A program made the translations under genes and the position numbers. Shown here piece after piece: positions 46,209 to 55,339 of a stretch of DNA of 64,000 bases. Numbering within the stretch: position 1 is the stretch's first letter; the number at the start of each line of letters is the position of its first letter. The notes under the pieces were generated by a model. That model did no database searches, was not told where the DNA came from, and saw only the letters and a list, made by a program, of their open reading frames with translations. The stretch covers positions 230,491 to 294,490 of the forward strand of contig NZ_JZUE01000005.1 in NCBI RefSeq assembly GCF_000969605.1. Reading direction: 5' to 3'. Origin of the DNA: Aquincola tertiaricarbonis. GTDB lineage: Bacteria > Pseudomonadota > Gammaproteobacteria > Burkholderiales > Burkholderiaceae_C.

Positions 46209-47900
46209 ATGTACCAGTACACCGACTTCGATCGCCAGTTCGTCCACGCGCGTGCCGCGCAGTTCCGCGACCAGCTCGAGCGCAACCTGCGCGGCGAGCT
46301 GGGCGACGACGAGTTCCGCCCGCTGCGGCTGCAGAACGGCTGGTACATCCAGCGCCACGCGCCGATGCTGCGGGTGGCCGTGCCCTACGGCGAGCTGGCC
46401 AGCCGCCAGCTGCGCCAGCTGGCCCGCATCGCGCGCGAATACGACCGCGACTACGGCCACTTCACCACCCGGCAGAACCTGCAATACAACTGGATTCCTC
46501 TGGACAAGGGCGCCGACGTGATGGACCTGCTGGCCGAGGTCGACATGCACGGCATCCAGACCAGCGGCAACTGCATCCGCAACATCACCAGCGACGCGCT
46601 GGCCGGCATCGCGCAGGACGAGATCGTCGACCCGCGCCCCTACTGCGAGCTGCTGCGCCAGTGGAGCACGCTGCACCCCGAGTTCGCCTTCCTGCCGCGC
46701 AAGTTCAAGATCGCCGTCACCGGCGCGGTGGAGGACCGCGCCGCCACGCTGTGGCACGACGTTGGCCTGCACGTGCTGAAGAACGAGGCCGGCGAGGTCG
46801 GCTTCAAGGTGTTCGTCGGCGGCGGCATGGGCCGCACGCCCGTGATCGGCAGCCTGATCAACACCTTCGTGCCCTGGCAGCAGATCCTGGTGTACCTGGA
46901 GGCCATCGTGCGGGTCTACAACCGCTACGGCCGCCGGGACAACATGTACAAGGCCCGCATCAAGATCCTGGTGAAGGCCGAGGGCCAGAAGTTCTTCGAT
47001 GCGGTGAATGCCGAGTTCCAGGCCATCCTGGACCGCGACACCGATGGCGACGCGCAGATCATTCCCCAGGCCGAGTTCGACCGCGTGGCCGCCAACTTCG
47101 TGGTGCCGGCCGGCGTGGCCCCGGCCGACGAGGTCGCGCTGCCGGCTGATGCGGCCCCGGGGTTCGACCGCTGGCTGCAGCGCAACGTGGTGGCGCACCG
47201 GGTGCCGGGCTACCGCGCGGTGCAGCTGTCGCTCAAGCGCCCCGGCCAGGCGCCGGGGGATGCCACCGGCAGCCAGATGGACCTGGCCGCCGACCTGGCC
47301 GACCGCTTCAGCCACGGCGAGCTGCGCGTCACGCACGACCAGAACCTGCTGCTGCCCTGGGTGCGCCAGAGCGAGCTGCCGGCGCTGTTCCAGGCCGCCA
47401 AGGCGGCCGGCTTCGCCTCGCCCAACATCGGCTACCTGACCGACATGATCGCCTGCCCGGGCGGCGACTTCTGCGCGCTGGCCAATGCGCGCTCCATCCC
47501 GCTGGCCGAGGAGCTGACCGAGCGCTACCAGGACCTGGACGAGCTGCACGACATCGGCGACATCGACCTGCACATCAGCGGCTGCATCAACAGCTGCGGC
47601 CACCACCACAGCGGCCACATCGGCGTGCTGGGCGTGGACAAGGACGGTGCCGAGTGGTACCAGCTGACCGTGGCCGGCTCCGACGGCAGCACGCTGAGCG
47701 GCGCCGCCACGCCGGGCAAGGTGATCGGCCCCTCCTTCGCGGCCGACGAGATCGCCGACGCGGTGGAAGCCGTGATCACCACCTACAAGCGCGAGCGCGC
47801 CCCCGGCGAGCGCTTCATCGACACCGCCCGCCGCCTGGGCGTGCCGCCCTTCCGCGCCGCGGCCGATGCCGTGCGCCGCAGCACCGCCCGCGCGGCCTGA
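46209..47900 (+). CDS. cysI: Siroheme nitrite/sulfite reductase, hemoprotein
   Basis: 563 residues with two ferredoxin-like half domains and two siroheme/4Fe-4S domains. N-terminal landmarks are YGHFTTRQNLQYNW and TSGNCIRN. The Fe-S/siroheme cysteines are in ACPGGDFC and, 40 residues later, SGCINSCGHH, the C-x5-C...C-x3-C pattern. It carries out six-electron reduction of sulfite to sulfide. The family also includes nitrite reductases, but the cysH-cysD-cysN neighbours decide for sulfite. First certain gene of the operon; DUF934 begins 20 bp later. The electron donor could be the ferredoxin encoded at 52332. Confidence 0.93.
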   Translation: MYQYTDFDRQFVHARAAQFRDQLERNLRGELGDDEFRPLRLQNGWYIQRHAPMLRVAVPYGELASRQLRQLARIAREYDRDYGHFTTRQNLQYNWIPLDKGADVMDLLAEVDMHGIQTSGNCIRNITSDALAGIAQDEIVDPRPYCELLRQWSTLHPEFAFLPRKFKIAVTGAVEDRAATLWHDVGLHVLKNEAGEVGFKVFVGGGMGRTPVIGSLINTFVPWQQILVYLEAIVRVYNRYGRRDNMYKARIKILVKAEGQKFFDAVNAEFQAILDRDTDGDAQIIPQAEFDRVAANFVVPAGVAPADEVALPADAAPGFDRWLQRNVVAHRVPGYRAVQLSLKRPGQAPGDATGSQMDLAADLADRFSHGELRVTHDQNLLLPWVRQSELPALFQAAKAAGFASPNIGYLTDMIACPGGDFCALANARSIPLAEELTERYQDLDELHDIGDIDLHISGCINSCGHHHSGHIGVLGVDKDGAEWYQLTVAGSDGSTLSGAATPGKVIGPSFAADEIADAVEAVITTYKRERAPGERFIDTARRLGVPPFRAAADAVRRSTARAA

Positions 47901-47919
47901 CCCCCGGAGGATCAAGACC

Positions 47920-48420
47920 ATGAAATTCATCGATCCCCATCGCGATGCCTGGCACACCGTCGTCGGCGAGGACGGCCCGATGCCGCACCCCAACCCCGCC
48001 CCCAACCGCCTGCTGACGCTGGAGCAGTGGCACGCCGTGCGCGAGCATTGGCCCGCCGACGTGAAGGCCGGCGTGATCGTGCCCAACGACGCCGACATCG
48101 AGCAGCTGGAAGCCTGCCTGCCGCGCCTGGGCCTGGTGGTGCTGCAGTTCCCCAAATGGGTGGACGGCCGCGCCTACAGCCAGGCCCGCATCCTGCGCCG
48201 CCGCTACCGCTTTGCCGGCGAGGTGCGCGCCACCGGCGACGTGGTGGTGGACATGCTGCCGCTGCTGCAGCGCACCGGCTTCGACGCCGTGGTGCTGCGT
48301 GGCGACCAGAAGATCGAGCATGCGCAGCGCGCGCTGTCCTTCTTCCCGCAGCACTACCAGGGCGACGTGGTGGAGCACCAGCCGCTGTTCGCCCGCACGC
48401 ACAAGCCGCAGGTGGCCTGA
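47920..48420 (+). CDS. DUF934 protein of the sulfite reductase operon
   Basis: 166 residues from the ATG at 47920, with a good CCGGAGG site; the longer frame from 47866 lies inside cysI. Recognisable DUF934 segments are VIVPNDADIEQLE, VVLQFPKWVDGRAYSQARILRRRY and the terminal FFPQHYQGDVVEHQPLF. The protein is regularly encoded between cysI and cysH in proteobacteria and is thought to assist sulfite reductase, but no biochemical role is established. Its stop overlaps the cysH start (TGATG). Confidence 0.9.
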   Translation: MKFIDPHRDAWHTVVGEDGPMPHPNPAPNRLLTLEQWHAVREHWPADVKAGVIVPNDADIEQLEACLPRLGLVVLQFPKWVDGRAYSQARILRRRYRFAGEVRATGDVVVDMLPLLQRTGFDAVVLRGDQKIEHAQRALSFFPQHYQGDVVEHQPLFARTHKPQVA

Positions 48421-49172
48421 TGGGCGCGATCGACCTCAACGCCCGCGCCAGCGCCGACTTCGAAGGCAAGCTGGCCCGCACGCTGGCCGTGCTGCGGCAG
48501 GCCGCGGCCGACCATCCGGGCCGGGTGGTGCAGGGCACCAGCCTGGGCGCCGAGGACATGGTCATCACCGACCTGATCGCCCGCCACCAGCTGCCCATCG
48601 CGCTGGCCACGCTGGACACCAAGGCGCTGCACGACGAGACGGTGGCGCTGATCGGCCGCATCGAGCAGCACTACGGCGTGCCGGTGGAGGTGTTCAGCCC
48701 GCCGCAGGAGGCGGTGATCCATTTCGTCGCCCTGCATGGCCCGAAGGCCATGTACGAGAGCATCGAGCTGCGCAAGGCCTGCTGCGCCGTGCGCAAGCTG
48801 GAACCGCTGGGGCGCATGATGGCCGGGCGCGACGCCTGGATCACCGGCCTGCGCCGCGAGCAGTCCAACGACCGCGCGGCGGTGGAGTTCGTCGAGCACG
48901 AGCCCAACGGCCGCACCAAGTACAGCCCGCTGGCCGAATGGACGTGGGGTGACGTGTGGCACTACATCGGCCTGCACGCCGTGCCCTACAACCCGCTGCA
49001 CGACCAGTTCTACCCCAGCATCGGCTGCGCGCCCTGCACCCGCGCCGTGGCGCTCGGCGAGGACTTCCGCGCCGGCCGCTGGTGGTGGGAGCAGGACGGC
49101 GCCAAGGAATGCGGCCTGCACGTGCACGAGGATGCTTCGCCCGGCGAGGTGTCGACCCTGTTGAACCGATGA
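48420..49172 (+). CDS. cysH: Adenylyl-sulfate (APS) reductase, thioredoxin-dependent
   Basis: 250 residues from the ATG at 48420. The adenylyl-binding N-terminal half contains TSLGAEDMVITDLI. Cys121-Cys122 in KACCAVRK and Cys203/Cys206 in GCAPCTR are the four ligands of the 4Fe-4S cluster that distinguishes APS reductases from PAPS reductases of E. coli type. Cys231 in KECGLH is the catalytic residue near the C-terminus. It reduces APS to sulfite. The operon has cysD and cysN and no separate APS kinase gene, consistent with direct APS use. Overlaps both neighbours by a few bases. Confidence 0.95.
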   Translation: MGAIDLNARASADFEGKLARTLAVLRQAAADHPGRVVQGTSLGAEDMVITDLIARHQLPIALATLDTKALHDETVALIGRIEQHYGVPVEVFSPPQEAVIHFVALHGPKAMYESIELRKACCAVRKLEPLGRMMAGRDAWITGLRREQSNDRAAVEFVEHEPNGRTKYSPLAEWTWGDVWHYIGLHAVPYNPLHDQFYPSIGCAPCTRAVALGEDFRAGRWWWEQDGAKECGLHVHEDASPGEVSTLLNR

Positions 49173-50152
49173 GCCCTACACCGATGAACGCCCCGCTCTC
49201 CGTCGACCAGTTGCTGCCGCAGCTCGACAACGCCCACCTCGACCACCTCGAGGAAGAGGCCATCTTCATCCTGCGCGAGGTGGCGGCCAGCTTCGAGCGG
49301 CCCGCCCTGCTGTTCTCCGGCGGCAAGGACTCCTGCGTGGTGCTGCGGCTGGCCGAAAAGGCCTTCAAGCTGCGCCCCGATGCCAGCCAGCCCAATGAGT
49401 TCAAGGGCAAGCTGCCCTTTCCGCTGCTGCATGTGGACACCGGCCACAACTTCCCCGAGGTGATCGAGTTCCGCGACCGCCGCGTGGCCGAGATGGGCGA
49501 GCGGCTGGTGGTGGGGCACCTGGAAGACAGCATCAAGCGCGGCACCATCCGCCTGGCCCATCCGCTGGAGTCGCGCAATGGCCACCAGACCGTGACGCTG
49601 CTGGAAGCCATCGAGGAGCACCGCTTCGACTGCCTGATCGGCGGCGCCCGGCGCGATGAAGAGAAGGCCCGCGCCAAGGAACGCATCTTCAGCCACCGCG
49701 ACAGCTTCGGCCAATGGCAGCCGAAGGAGCAGCGGCCCGAGCTGTGGACGCTGTTCAACACCCGCCACAAGCCGGGCGAGCACTTCCGCGCCTTCCCGAT
49801 CAGCAACTGGACCGAGCTGGACGTGTGGCTGTACATCGCCCGCGAGCAGATTCCGCTGCCCAACCTGTACTTCGCGCACGACCGCCAGGTGATCCGCCGC
49901 AAGGGCCTGCTGGTGCCGGTGACCGAGGTGACGCCGCCGGAAGCCGGCGAGACGGTGGAGACCGCGCAGGTGCGCTTCCGCACCGTGGGCGACATGACCT
50001 GCACCTGCCCGGTGGAAAGCCCGGCCGCCAACGCCACCGACATCGTGGCCGAGACGCTGACCGTCACCGTGAGCGAACGCGGCGCCACCCGCATGGACGA
50101 CCGCACCTCGGACGCTTCGATGGAGCGCCGCAAGAAAGAGGGCTACTTCTGA
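49169..50152 (+). CDS. cysD: Sulfate adenylyltransferase subunit 2
   Basis: 327 residues if started at ATG 49169 (ATGA overlap with cysH); a second ATG at 49184 is possible. The PP-loop ATP-pyrophosphatase motif LFSGGKDSCV is near residue 50, followed by LLHVDTGHNFPEVIEFRD, GGARRDEEKARAKERIFS and the terminal MERRKKEGYF, all diagnostic for CysD. With CysN it forms ATP sulfurylase, making adenylyl-sulfate from sulfate and ATP. The stop overlaps the cysN start. Confidence 0.97.
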   Translation: MSPTPMNAPLSVDQLLPQLDNAHLDHLEEEAIFILREVAASFERPALLFSGGKDSCVVLRLAEKAFKLRPDASQPNEFKGKLPFPLLHVDTGHNFPEVIEFRDRRVAEMGERLVVGHLEDSIKRGTIRLAHPLESRNGHQTVTLLEAIEEHRFDCLIGGARRDEEKARAKERIFSHRDSFGQWQPKEQRPELWTLFNTRHKPGEHFRAFPISNWTELDVWLYIAREQIPLPNLYFAHDRQVIRRKGLLVPVTEVTPPEAGETVETAQVRFRTVGDMTCTCPVESPAANATDIVAETLTVTVSERGATRMDDRTSDASMERRKKEGYF

Positions 50153-51465
50153 TGAGCACCGCAACGACCGTGGACACCACCGCGGCCACCACCGTCTGCG
50201 CCGACCACCGCGCCCTGCGCTTCCTGACCGCCGGCAGCGTGGACGACGGCAAGAGCACGCTGATCGGCCGCCTGCTGTACGACAGCCGCGCCATCCTGGC
50301 CGACCAGCTCGACACGCTGGAAAAGCGCGCCGCCGGCCAGCCGATCGACCTCTCGCTGCTGACCGACGGCCTGGAGGCCGAGCGCGAGCAGGGCATCACC
50401 ATCGACGTGGCCTACCGCTACTTCGCGACCAAGCAGCGCAAGTTCATCATCGCCGACGCCCCGGGCCATGAGCAGTACACCCGCAACATGGTGACGGCCG
50501 CCGCCGGCAGCGACGCCGCGGTGGTGCTGGTCGACATCACCAAGATCGACTGGCAGGCGCAGCCGGTGCAGCTGCTGCCGCAGACGCGCCGCCACACGCT
50601 GCTGGCCAAACTGCTGCGCGTGCCGAGCATCGTGTTCGCGGTGAACAAGATCGACGCCATCGACGACATCCGCCCCGCCTTCGAGGCGGTGAGCCAGGCG
50701 CTGCGCGCCTTCGCGCAGGAAGCCGGCGTGGAGGTGGCGGGCATCATCCCCGTCTCGGCCCTGCGCGGCGACAACGTGACGCAGCCGCTGGCCTGCGCCT
50801 GGTACGGCGGCCCCTCGCTGCTGCAGGTGCTGGAAAGCCTGCCCACCACGCAGGAGCGCACCGAAGGCGAGCTGCTGCAGCCGGTGCAGTACGTCGCCCG
50901 CGACGACGGCGAAGGCGTGGGCCACCAGCCGCGCACGCTGTGGGGCCGCATCGCCCACGGCGGCGTGAAGGCCGGCGACACGGTGCAGGTCTTCCCGAGC
51001 GGCGAAACCGCCGTCGTGGCCCAGGTGCGCCTGGCCGGCGAGGTGGTGGCGGCGGCGCGCGCGGGCCAGTCGGCCGGCATCGTCCTGGACCGCCAGCTCG
51101 ACGTCTCGCGTGGCGACTGGATCGCCACGCCCAGGAGCCTGCAAGCCACGCAGAAGTTCAGCGCCACGCTGGCCTGGCTGGACACCGAGCCCGCCGTCGT
51201 CGGCCGCAAGTACTGGGTGCGCCACGGCAACCGCTGGGTGCAGGCGCGCATCAGCAGCATCGAGCACCGGCTGGACATCCACACCCTGGCCGCCAGCGAG
51301 GCGCATGAACTGGCCGTCAACGAGATCGGCGAGGTGACGGTAGAGACCCAGCAGCCGCTGCCGGTGGAGCCCTACGGCAGCAACCGAGTGGGCGGCGCGC
51401 TGATCGTGGTCGACGCCACCAGCAACCGCACCAGCGGCGCGCTGCTGGTCAAGGAAGCGGCGTGA
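50152..51465 (+). CDS. cysN: Sulfate adenylyltransferase subunit 1 (GTPase)
   Basis: 437 residues from the ATG at 50152. EF-Tu-like GTPase: P-loop GSVDDGKS at 28-35, switch II DAPGHEQYTRNM and VNKIDAID for guanine recognition, then two beta-barrel domains. No C-terminal APS kinase (CysC) domain is present, which fits the APS-reductase-type CysH. GTP hydrolysis drives APS synthesis by CysD. A longer frame starting inside cysD is an artefact. Its stop overlaps the GTG start of cobA. Confidence 0.96.
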   Translation: MSTATTVDTTAATTVCADHRALRFLTAGSVDDGKSTLIGRLLYDSRAILADQLDTLEKRAAGQPIDLSLLTDGLEAEREQGITIDVAYRYFATKQRKFIIADAPGHEQYTRNMVTAAAGSDAAVVLVDITKIDWQAQPVQLLPQTRRHTLLAKLLRVPSIVFAVNKIDAIDDIRPAFEAVSQALRAFAQEAGVEVAGIIPVSALRGDNVTQPLACAWYGGPSLLQVLESLPTTQERTEGELLQPVQYVARDDGEGVGHQPRTLWGRIAHGGVKAGDTVQVFPSGETAVVAQVRLAGEVVAAARAGQSAGIVLDRQLDVSRGDWIATPRSLQATQKFSATLAWLDTEPAVVGRKYWVRHGNRWVQARISSIEHRLDIHTLAASEAHELAVNEIGEVTVETQQPLPVEPYGSNRVGGALIVVDATSNRTSGALLVKEAA

Positions 51466-52250
51466 ATTCGGCACCCGCACTCGGCCACGTGGTGTTCATC
51501 GGCGCCGGCCCGGGCGCGGCCGACCTGATCACGGTGCGCGGCGCCCGCCGCCTGACCGAGGCCGAGGTGGTGCTGTTCGACGCGCTGACCGACCCCGCGC
51601 TGCGCGAGCTGGCCCCGAACGCCCGCTGGATCGACGTGGGCAAGCGCGGCTTTTGCCATGCACCCAAGCAGACCGAGATCAATGCGGTGCTGGTGCGCTG
51701 CGCCCACGAGTACCGCCGCGTGGTGCGGCTCAAGGGTGGCGACCCCAGCATCTTCGGCCGGCTGGAGGAAGAGCTGCTGGCGCTGGCCGAAGCCGGCATC
51801 GGCTGCGAGGTGGTGCCCGGCGTCACCGCCGCCATCGCCGCCGCGGCCGCCACCCAGCGCCCGCTCACCCGCCGCGGTCGCGGCCGCAGCGTGAGCCTGT
51901 CCACCGCGATGACGAAGGAAGGCAGCCTGGCCGAGGCCACGCCGCCCAGCGCCGACACCGAGGTGTTCTACATGGCCGGCCGCCAACTGGCCGCTTTGGG
52001 CCGGCGGTTGCTGGCCGCGGGCTGGCCCACGGACACGCCGGTGATGGTGGTCTCGCAGGCCGGCACGCCCGACCAGCGCGCCAGCGACCACCGCCTGGAC
52101 ACGCTGGCCGCGGCCAGCATGCTGCATGCGGGCCGGCCGGCCATCGTCACCGTCGGCGCGGGCGCCCGGCCGGTGTCGGCCGAGGCCGCGACGGAGGTGC
52201 TGGCGGTGCCCTCTGGCCGCACAGCGTCCGTGGAAACCCCCACGCCTTAG
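51462..52250 (+). CDS. cobA: Uroporphyrinogen-III C-methyltransferase
   Basis: 262 residues starting at a GTG overlapping the cysN stop (GTGA). SUMT motifs: VVFIGAGPGAADLITVRGARRL near the N-terminus, VRLKGGDPSIFGRLEEE for SAM binding, EVVPGVTAAIAAAAATQRPLTRRG and the FYMAG segment. It makes precorrin-2, the first step to siroheme, the cofactor of CysI encoded in the same operon. The oxidase/ferrochelatase domain of CysG is absent and must be supplied elsewhere. The C-terminal 40 residues are low-complexity. Confidence 0.94.
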   Translation: MNSAPALGHVVFIGAGPGAADLITVRGARRLTEAEVVLFDALTDPALRELAPNARWIDVGKRGFCHAPKQTEINAVLVRCAHEYRRVVRLKGGDPSIFGRLEEELLALAEAGIGCEVVPGVTAAIAAAAATQRPLTRRGRGRSVSLSTAMTKEGSLAEATPPSADTEVFYMAGRQLAALGRRLLAAGWPTDTPVMVVSQAGTPDQRASDHRLDTLAAASMLHAGRPAIVTVGAGARPVSAEAATEVLAVPSGRTASVETPTP

Positions 52251-52331
52251 AATCCCGCGTTCTTCATGGAGCGGCCGCCACATGAATCCCCGGCGCGGCC
52301 GCACTCAACATTTCCTTCAGGCTGAAGCCCC

Positions 52332-52655
52332 ATGACCCACGTCGTCACCGAAGCATGCATTCGCTGCAAGTACACCGATTGCGTCGACGTCTGCCCCGTT
52401 GATTGTTTCCGCGAGGGCCCGAACTTCCTGACGATCGACCCCGACGAGTGCATCGACTGCGCCGTGTGCATCCCCGAGTGCCCGGTCAATGCCATCCTGC
52501 CGGAAGAAGACGTGCCGGGCGACCAGCAGCACTTCATCCAGCTGAATGCCGACCTGGCCAAGAAGTGGCCCAGCATCACCAAGCGCAAGGCCTCGCTGCC
52601 CGACGCCGAAGAGTGGAAGGACCGCACGGACAAGCTGTCCGAGCTGATCCGCTGA
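52332..52655 (+). CDS. fdxA: 7Fe-8S ferredoxin (FdxA type)
   Basis: 107 residues, the usual FdxA length. Cysteines at 9, 12, 17, 21 and 25 and at 40, 43, 46 and 50 give one 3Fe-4S and one 4Fe-4S cluster, aligning with A. vinelandii ferredoxin I with an offset of one. The acidic, Trp-containing tail ([14 protein letters not shown]...[10 protein letters not shown]) is typical. Low-potential electron carrier. It sits four bases before a ferredoxin-NADP reductase gene and just downstream of the sulfite reductase operon, so together they could deliver NADPH electrons to CysI. Confidence 0.95.
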   Translation: MTHVVTEACIRCKYTDCVDVCPVDCFREGPNFLTIDPDECIDCAVCIPECPVNAILPEEDVPGDQQHFIQLNADLAKKWPSITKRKASLPDAEEWKDRTDKLSELIR

Positions 52656-52659
52656 ACCC

Positions 52660-53724
52660 ATGATCGAGACCGACGCGCTGATCGTCGGTGCGGGCCCTGT
52701 CGGGCTGTTCCAGGTGTTCGAGCTGGGCCTGCTGGAAATCGGCGCGCATGTCGTCGATTCGCTGCCCCAGCCCGGCGGCCAGTGCATCGAGCTGTACCCC
52801 GACAAGCCGATCTACGACATCCCCGGCATCCCCGCGACCAGCGGGCGCGAGCTGGTGGACCGGCTGCTGCAGCAGATCCAGCCCTTCAACGCGCCGCTGC
52901 ACCTCGACCAGGAAGTGAGCGCGGTGCAGCGCCAGCCCGACGGCCGCTTCTTGGTCGAGACGCGGCGCGGGCTGCGCTTCCTCGCCAGGACGGTGTTCAT
53001 CGCCGGCGGCGTGGGCGCCTTCCAGCCCAAGCCGCTGCGGGTGGAGGGCCTGGCCGCCTTCGAAGGCACGCAGCTGCACTACCGCGTGGACCAGCCATCG
53101 CGCTTCGCCGGCCGCCACCTCGTGGTGGTGGGCGGCGGCGATGCCGCTCTGCACTGGGCCAACCACTTTGCCGAAGCAGCCGGACCACTGGCCGCAGCCA
53201 GCGTCACCCTGCTGCACCGGCGCGATGCCTTCCAGGCGCCGGCCGCCGAGGTGGCCCGCATGCGCGCGCTGTGCGCGGCGCACCGCCTGCACTTCGCGGC
53301 CGGCCAGGTCAGTGGCATCGGGCAGTCGGCCGACGGCATGCTGTCCGCCATCAAGGTGCTGGGCGGCGACGGCGTCACCCGGCTGATGCCGCTGGACCAC
53401 CTATTGGTGTTCCAGGGCCTGAGCCCGCGGCTGGGCCCGATCGCCGAATGGGGCCTGGCCATCGAGCGCAAGCAGGTGGTGGTTGACACCGAGAAGTTCG
53501 AGACCAGCGAGCCCGGCATCTTCGCGGTGGGTGACGTCAACACCTATCCCGGCAAGAAGAAGCTGATCCTGTGCGGCTTCCACGAGGCCACGCTGGCCGC
53601 CTTCGGTGCGGTGCGGCATGTGTTCCCCGACAAGCCGGTGCACCTGCAATACACCACCACCAGCCCGCGCCTGCATGAGCTGCTGGGGGTGGAGTCACCG
53701 CGCCACGACGACGACGTGCATTGA
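52660..53724 (+). CDS. Ferredoxin-NADP+ reductase, thioredoxin-reductase-like type
   Basis: 354 residues. FAD-binding [17 protein letters not shown] at the N-terminus, [17 protein letters not shown] typical of the YumC/TrxR-like FNRs, NADPH-binding [14 protein letters not shown], and [23 protein letters not shown] near the C-terminus. The Cys-x2-Cys redox pair of true thioredoxin reductases is absent, which supports FNR function. It begins four bases after the ferredoxin gene, a natural electron-transfer pair. It ends 15 bp from the convergent LysR gene. Confidence 0.9.
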   Translation: MIETDALIVGAGPVGLFQVFELGLLEIGAHVVDSLPQPGGQCIELYPDKPIYDIPGIPATSGRELVDRLLQQIQPFNAPLHLDQEVSAVQRQPDGRFLVETRRGLRFLARTVFIAGGVGAFQPKPLRVEGLAAFEGTQLHYRVDQPSRFAGRHLVVVGGGDAALHWANHFAEAAGPLAAASVTLLHRRDAFQAPAAEVARMRALCAAHRLHFAAGQVSGIGQSADGMLSAIKVLGGDGVTRLMPLDHLLVFQGLSPRLGPIAEWGLAIERKQVVVDTEKFETSEPGIFAVGDVNTYPGKKKLILCGFHEATLAAFGAVRHVFPDKPVHLQYTTTSPRLHELLGVESPRHDDDVH

Positions 53725-53739
53725 CCGGCAGCGGCCGCC

Positions 53740-54630
53740 TCAGGTCGTGGCCGCGCCGTCCACCACGCGGCGGATCAGGGGATGCTGTACCCGCCGCTCG
53801 GTGCCGATGGCGTAGAACGGTTCCCGCACGCCGTCACAGCTGCCGACCGGCCGCACCCGGTAGTGCTCCAGCAGGTCGTCATGCACCAGCAGCGCGGCCG
53901 GGAACACGCCCATGCCGTGGGCCCCGAAGGTCTTGAGCAGGGCGCTGTCCTCGAATTCGCCCACCACGTTGGGCCGCACCTCGTGCCGCGCGAACCAGGC
54001 ATCGATCTGGATGCGCACGATGGCATGCGCGGTGGGCAGCAGCACCGGCACCCTGGCCAGTGATTGCGGAAAGCCCTTGCGGGCCGCGGCCAGCAGCGCG
54101 GGCGGCGCATACCAGCCCAGGTCGGAGCCGCCCAGCGCATGGCTGTAGAGCTTCAGGTTGGCGCTCACCGGCGCCGGCCGGTCGGCGAGCACCAGGTCCA
54201 GCTTGTGCAACGCCAGCTCGGCCAGCAGTTCGTCGAAGCCGCCTTCATGGCACAGCAGCCGCAGGCCGGGCTCGGCCAGCACCGGCGTCATCAGCCGGTG
54301 CACCACCAGCTTGGGCAAGCCGTCGCTGATGCCCACCGCCAGCCGCAGCGCCGGCTGCGTGGCGGCATCGCGCACCACGTCGGGCAGCTGCTCGCCGAGC
54401 TGGAAGATCTGGTCGGCATGGCGCAGCGCGGCCTCGCCGGCCTCCGTCAATGCCAGGCCGCGGCCGGCGGGCTTCAGCAGCGCATGGCCCAGCGCCTGCT
54501 CCAGCTCGCGCACCTGCGCACTCACCGTCTGCACCGCCACGTCCAGCCGGTCGGCCGCCCGGGCCATGCCGCCTTCCTTGGCGACCACCCAGAAGTAGTG
54601 CAGGTGCTTGTAGTTGAAGCCGGGGCGCAT
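53740..54630 (-). CDS. LysR-family transcription regulator, NhaR-like
   Basis: 296 residues from the ATG at 54630. The HTH begins MRPGFNYKHLHYFWVVAKEGGMARAADRLDVAVQTVSAQVRELE; the NYKHLHYFWVVAKEG start is characteristic of the NhaR subgroup rather than generic LysR proteins. The effector domain has LRLAVGISDGLPKLVVHRLM and ends with EPFYAIGTERRVQHPLIRRVVD, also NhaR-like. NhaR in enterobacteria activates nhaA in response to sodium; no antiporter gene is in this window, so the target is open. It starts eight bases after the PEP-CTERM gene, suggesting co-transcription. Confidence 0.88.
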   Translation of the reverse strand: MRPGFNYKHLHYFWVVAKEGGMARAADRLDVAVQTVSAQVRELEQALGHALLKPAGRGLALTEAGEAALRHADQIFQLGEQLPDVVRDAATQPALRLAVGISDGLPKLVVHRLMTPVLAEPGLRLLCHEGGFDELLAELALHKLDLVLADRPAPVSANLKLYSHALGGSDLGWYAPPALLAAARKGFPQSLARVPVLLPTAHAIVRIQIDAWFARHEVRPNVVGEFEDSALLKTFGAHGMGVFPAALLVHDDLLEHYRVRPVGSCDGVREPFYAIGTERRVQHPLIRRVVDGAATT

Positions 54631-54638
54631 GGCCGATC

Positions 54639-55202
54639 CTAGCCGGCGCGGCGGCGTGCGGCCATGGTGCCCACCAGGGCCACGCCGGCCAGCAGCAGCG
54701 CGGCGGAGGCCGGCTCCGGCACCGCCGGCAGCGGCTCGGTGCGGGCACTGAACTGCCAGCTCACCACCTCCTCGGTGGTGCGGTTCAGCGCCGGCCGTGA
54801 GGCGAACTCCACCGTGCGCGCGGGCGAAAGCCAGCTGGCACGGAACAGGTTGGCGTACTCGCCCGACGCGGTGGCAAAGCCCAGGCCGTGGCTGCTCAGC
54901 CGGCCGTCGGCGCGCACCAGGTTGTCGACCTCGAAAGGATCGTTCAACGGGATGGCGGTACCCGTGGGCTGCAGGCCGGTGATGGTGCTGCCGTTGCGCT
55001 GGCCCAGGATGCCGGTGGCTAGGTAGTAGCCGCTGCCGTCGGGCACGTCCTGCGTGATTAGGATGCCGCTGGCCGATACCCCGGTGCCGCTGTAGGCGAA
55101 GTCCCAGTACAGCTCGGCACGGGCCGGCGTGGCCAGTGCTGCCAGGCCGGCGGCCAGCAGGGCGATGGCGGCCGGCGCGCGGTTCAGGGTGCGTGCGGTC
55201 AT
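54639..55202 (-). CDS. PEP-CTERM sorting domain protein
   Basis: 187 residues from the ATG at 55202 (a longer frame to 55310 precedes the signal peptide and was dropped). Signal peptide about residues 1-29 (APAAIALLAAGLAALATPARA). The middle resembles secreted beta-rich PEP-CTERM proteins, with YWDFAYSGTGVSASGILI. The C-terminus carries the sorting tag VPEPASAALLLAG, a hydrophobic helix and a terminal Arg cluster (AARRRAG). Such proteins are processed by an exosortase and placed on the surface or in the exopolysaccharide; the exosortase is not in this window. Function unknown. Confidence 0.85.
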   Translation of the reverse strand: MTARTLNRAPAAIALLAAGLAALATPARAELYWDFAYSGTGVSASGILITQDVPDGSGYYLATGILGQRNGSTITGLQPTGTAIPLNDPFEVDNLVRADGRLSSHGLGFATASGEYANLFRASWLSPARTVEFASRPALNRTTEEVVSWQFSARTEPLPAVPEPASAALLLAGVALVGTMAARRRAG

Positions 55203-55339
55203 GCGGTGTTCTCCTCGTCGTGGCGCGGGCCCGGTGCCCGCGGCCGGCATTCTGGCCGCGCCCTGCATGCTTTCTGAGGCAGGACAAGACTCACCTCGAT
55301 ACCGCGCCACAGAATCGGCTGCATACGCGCCACGACGCC

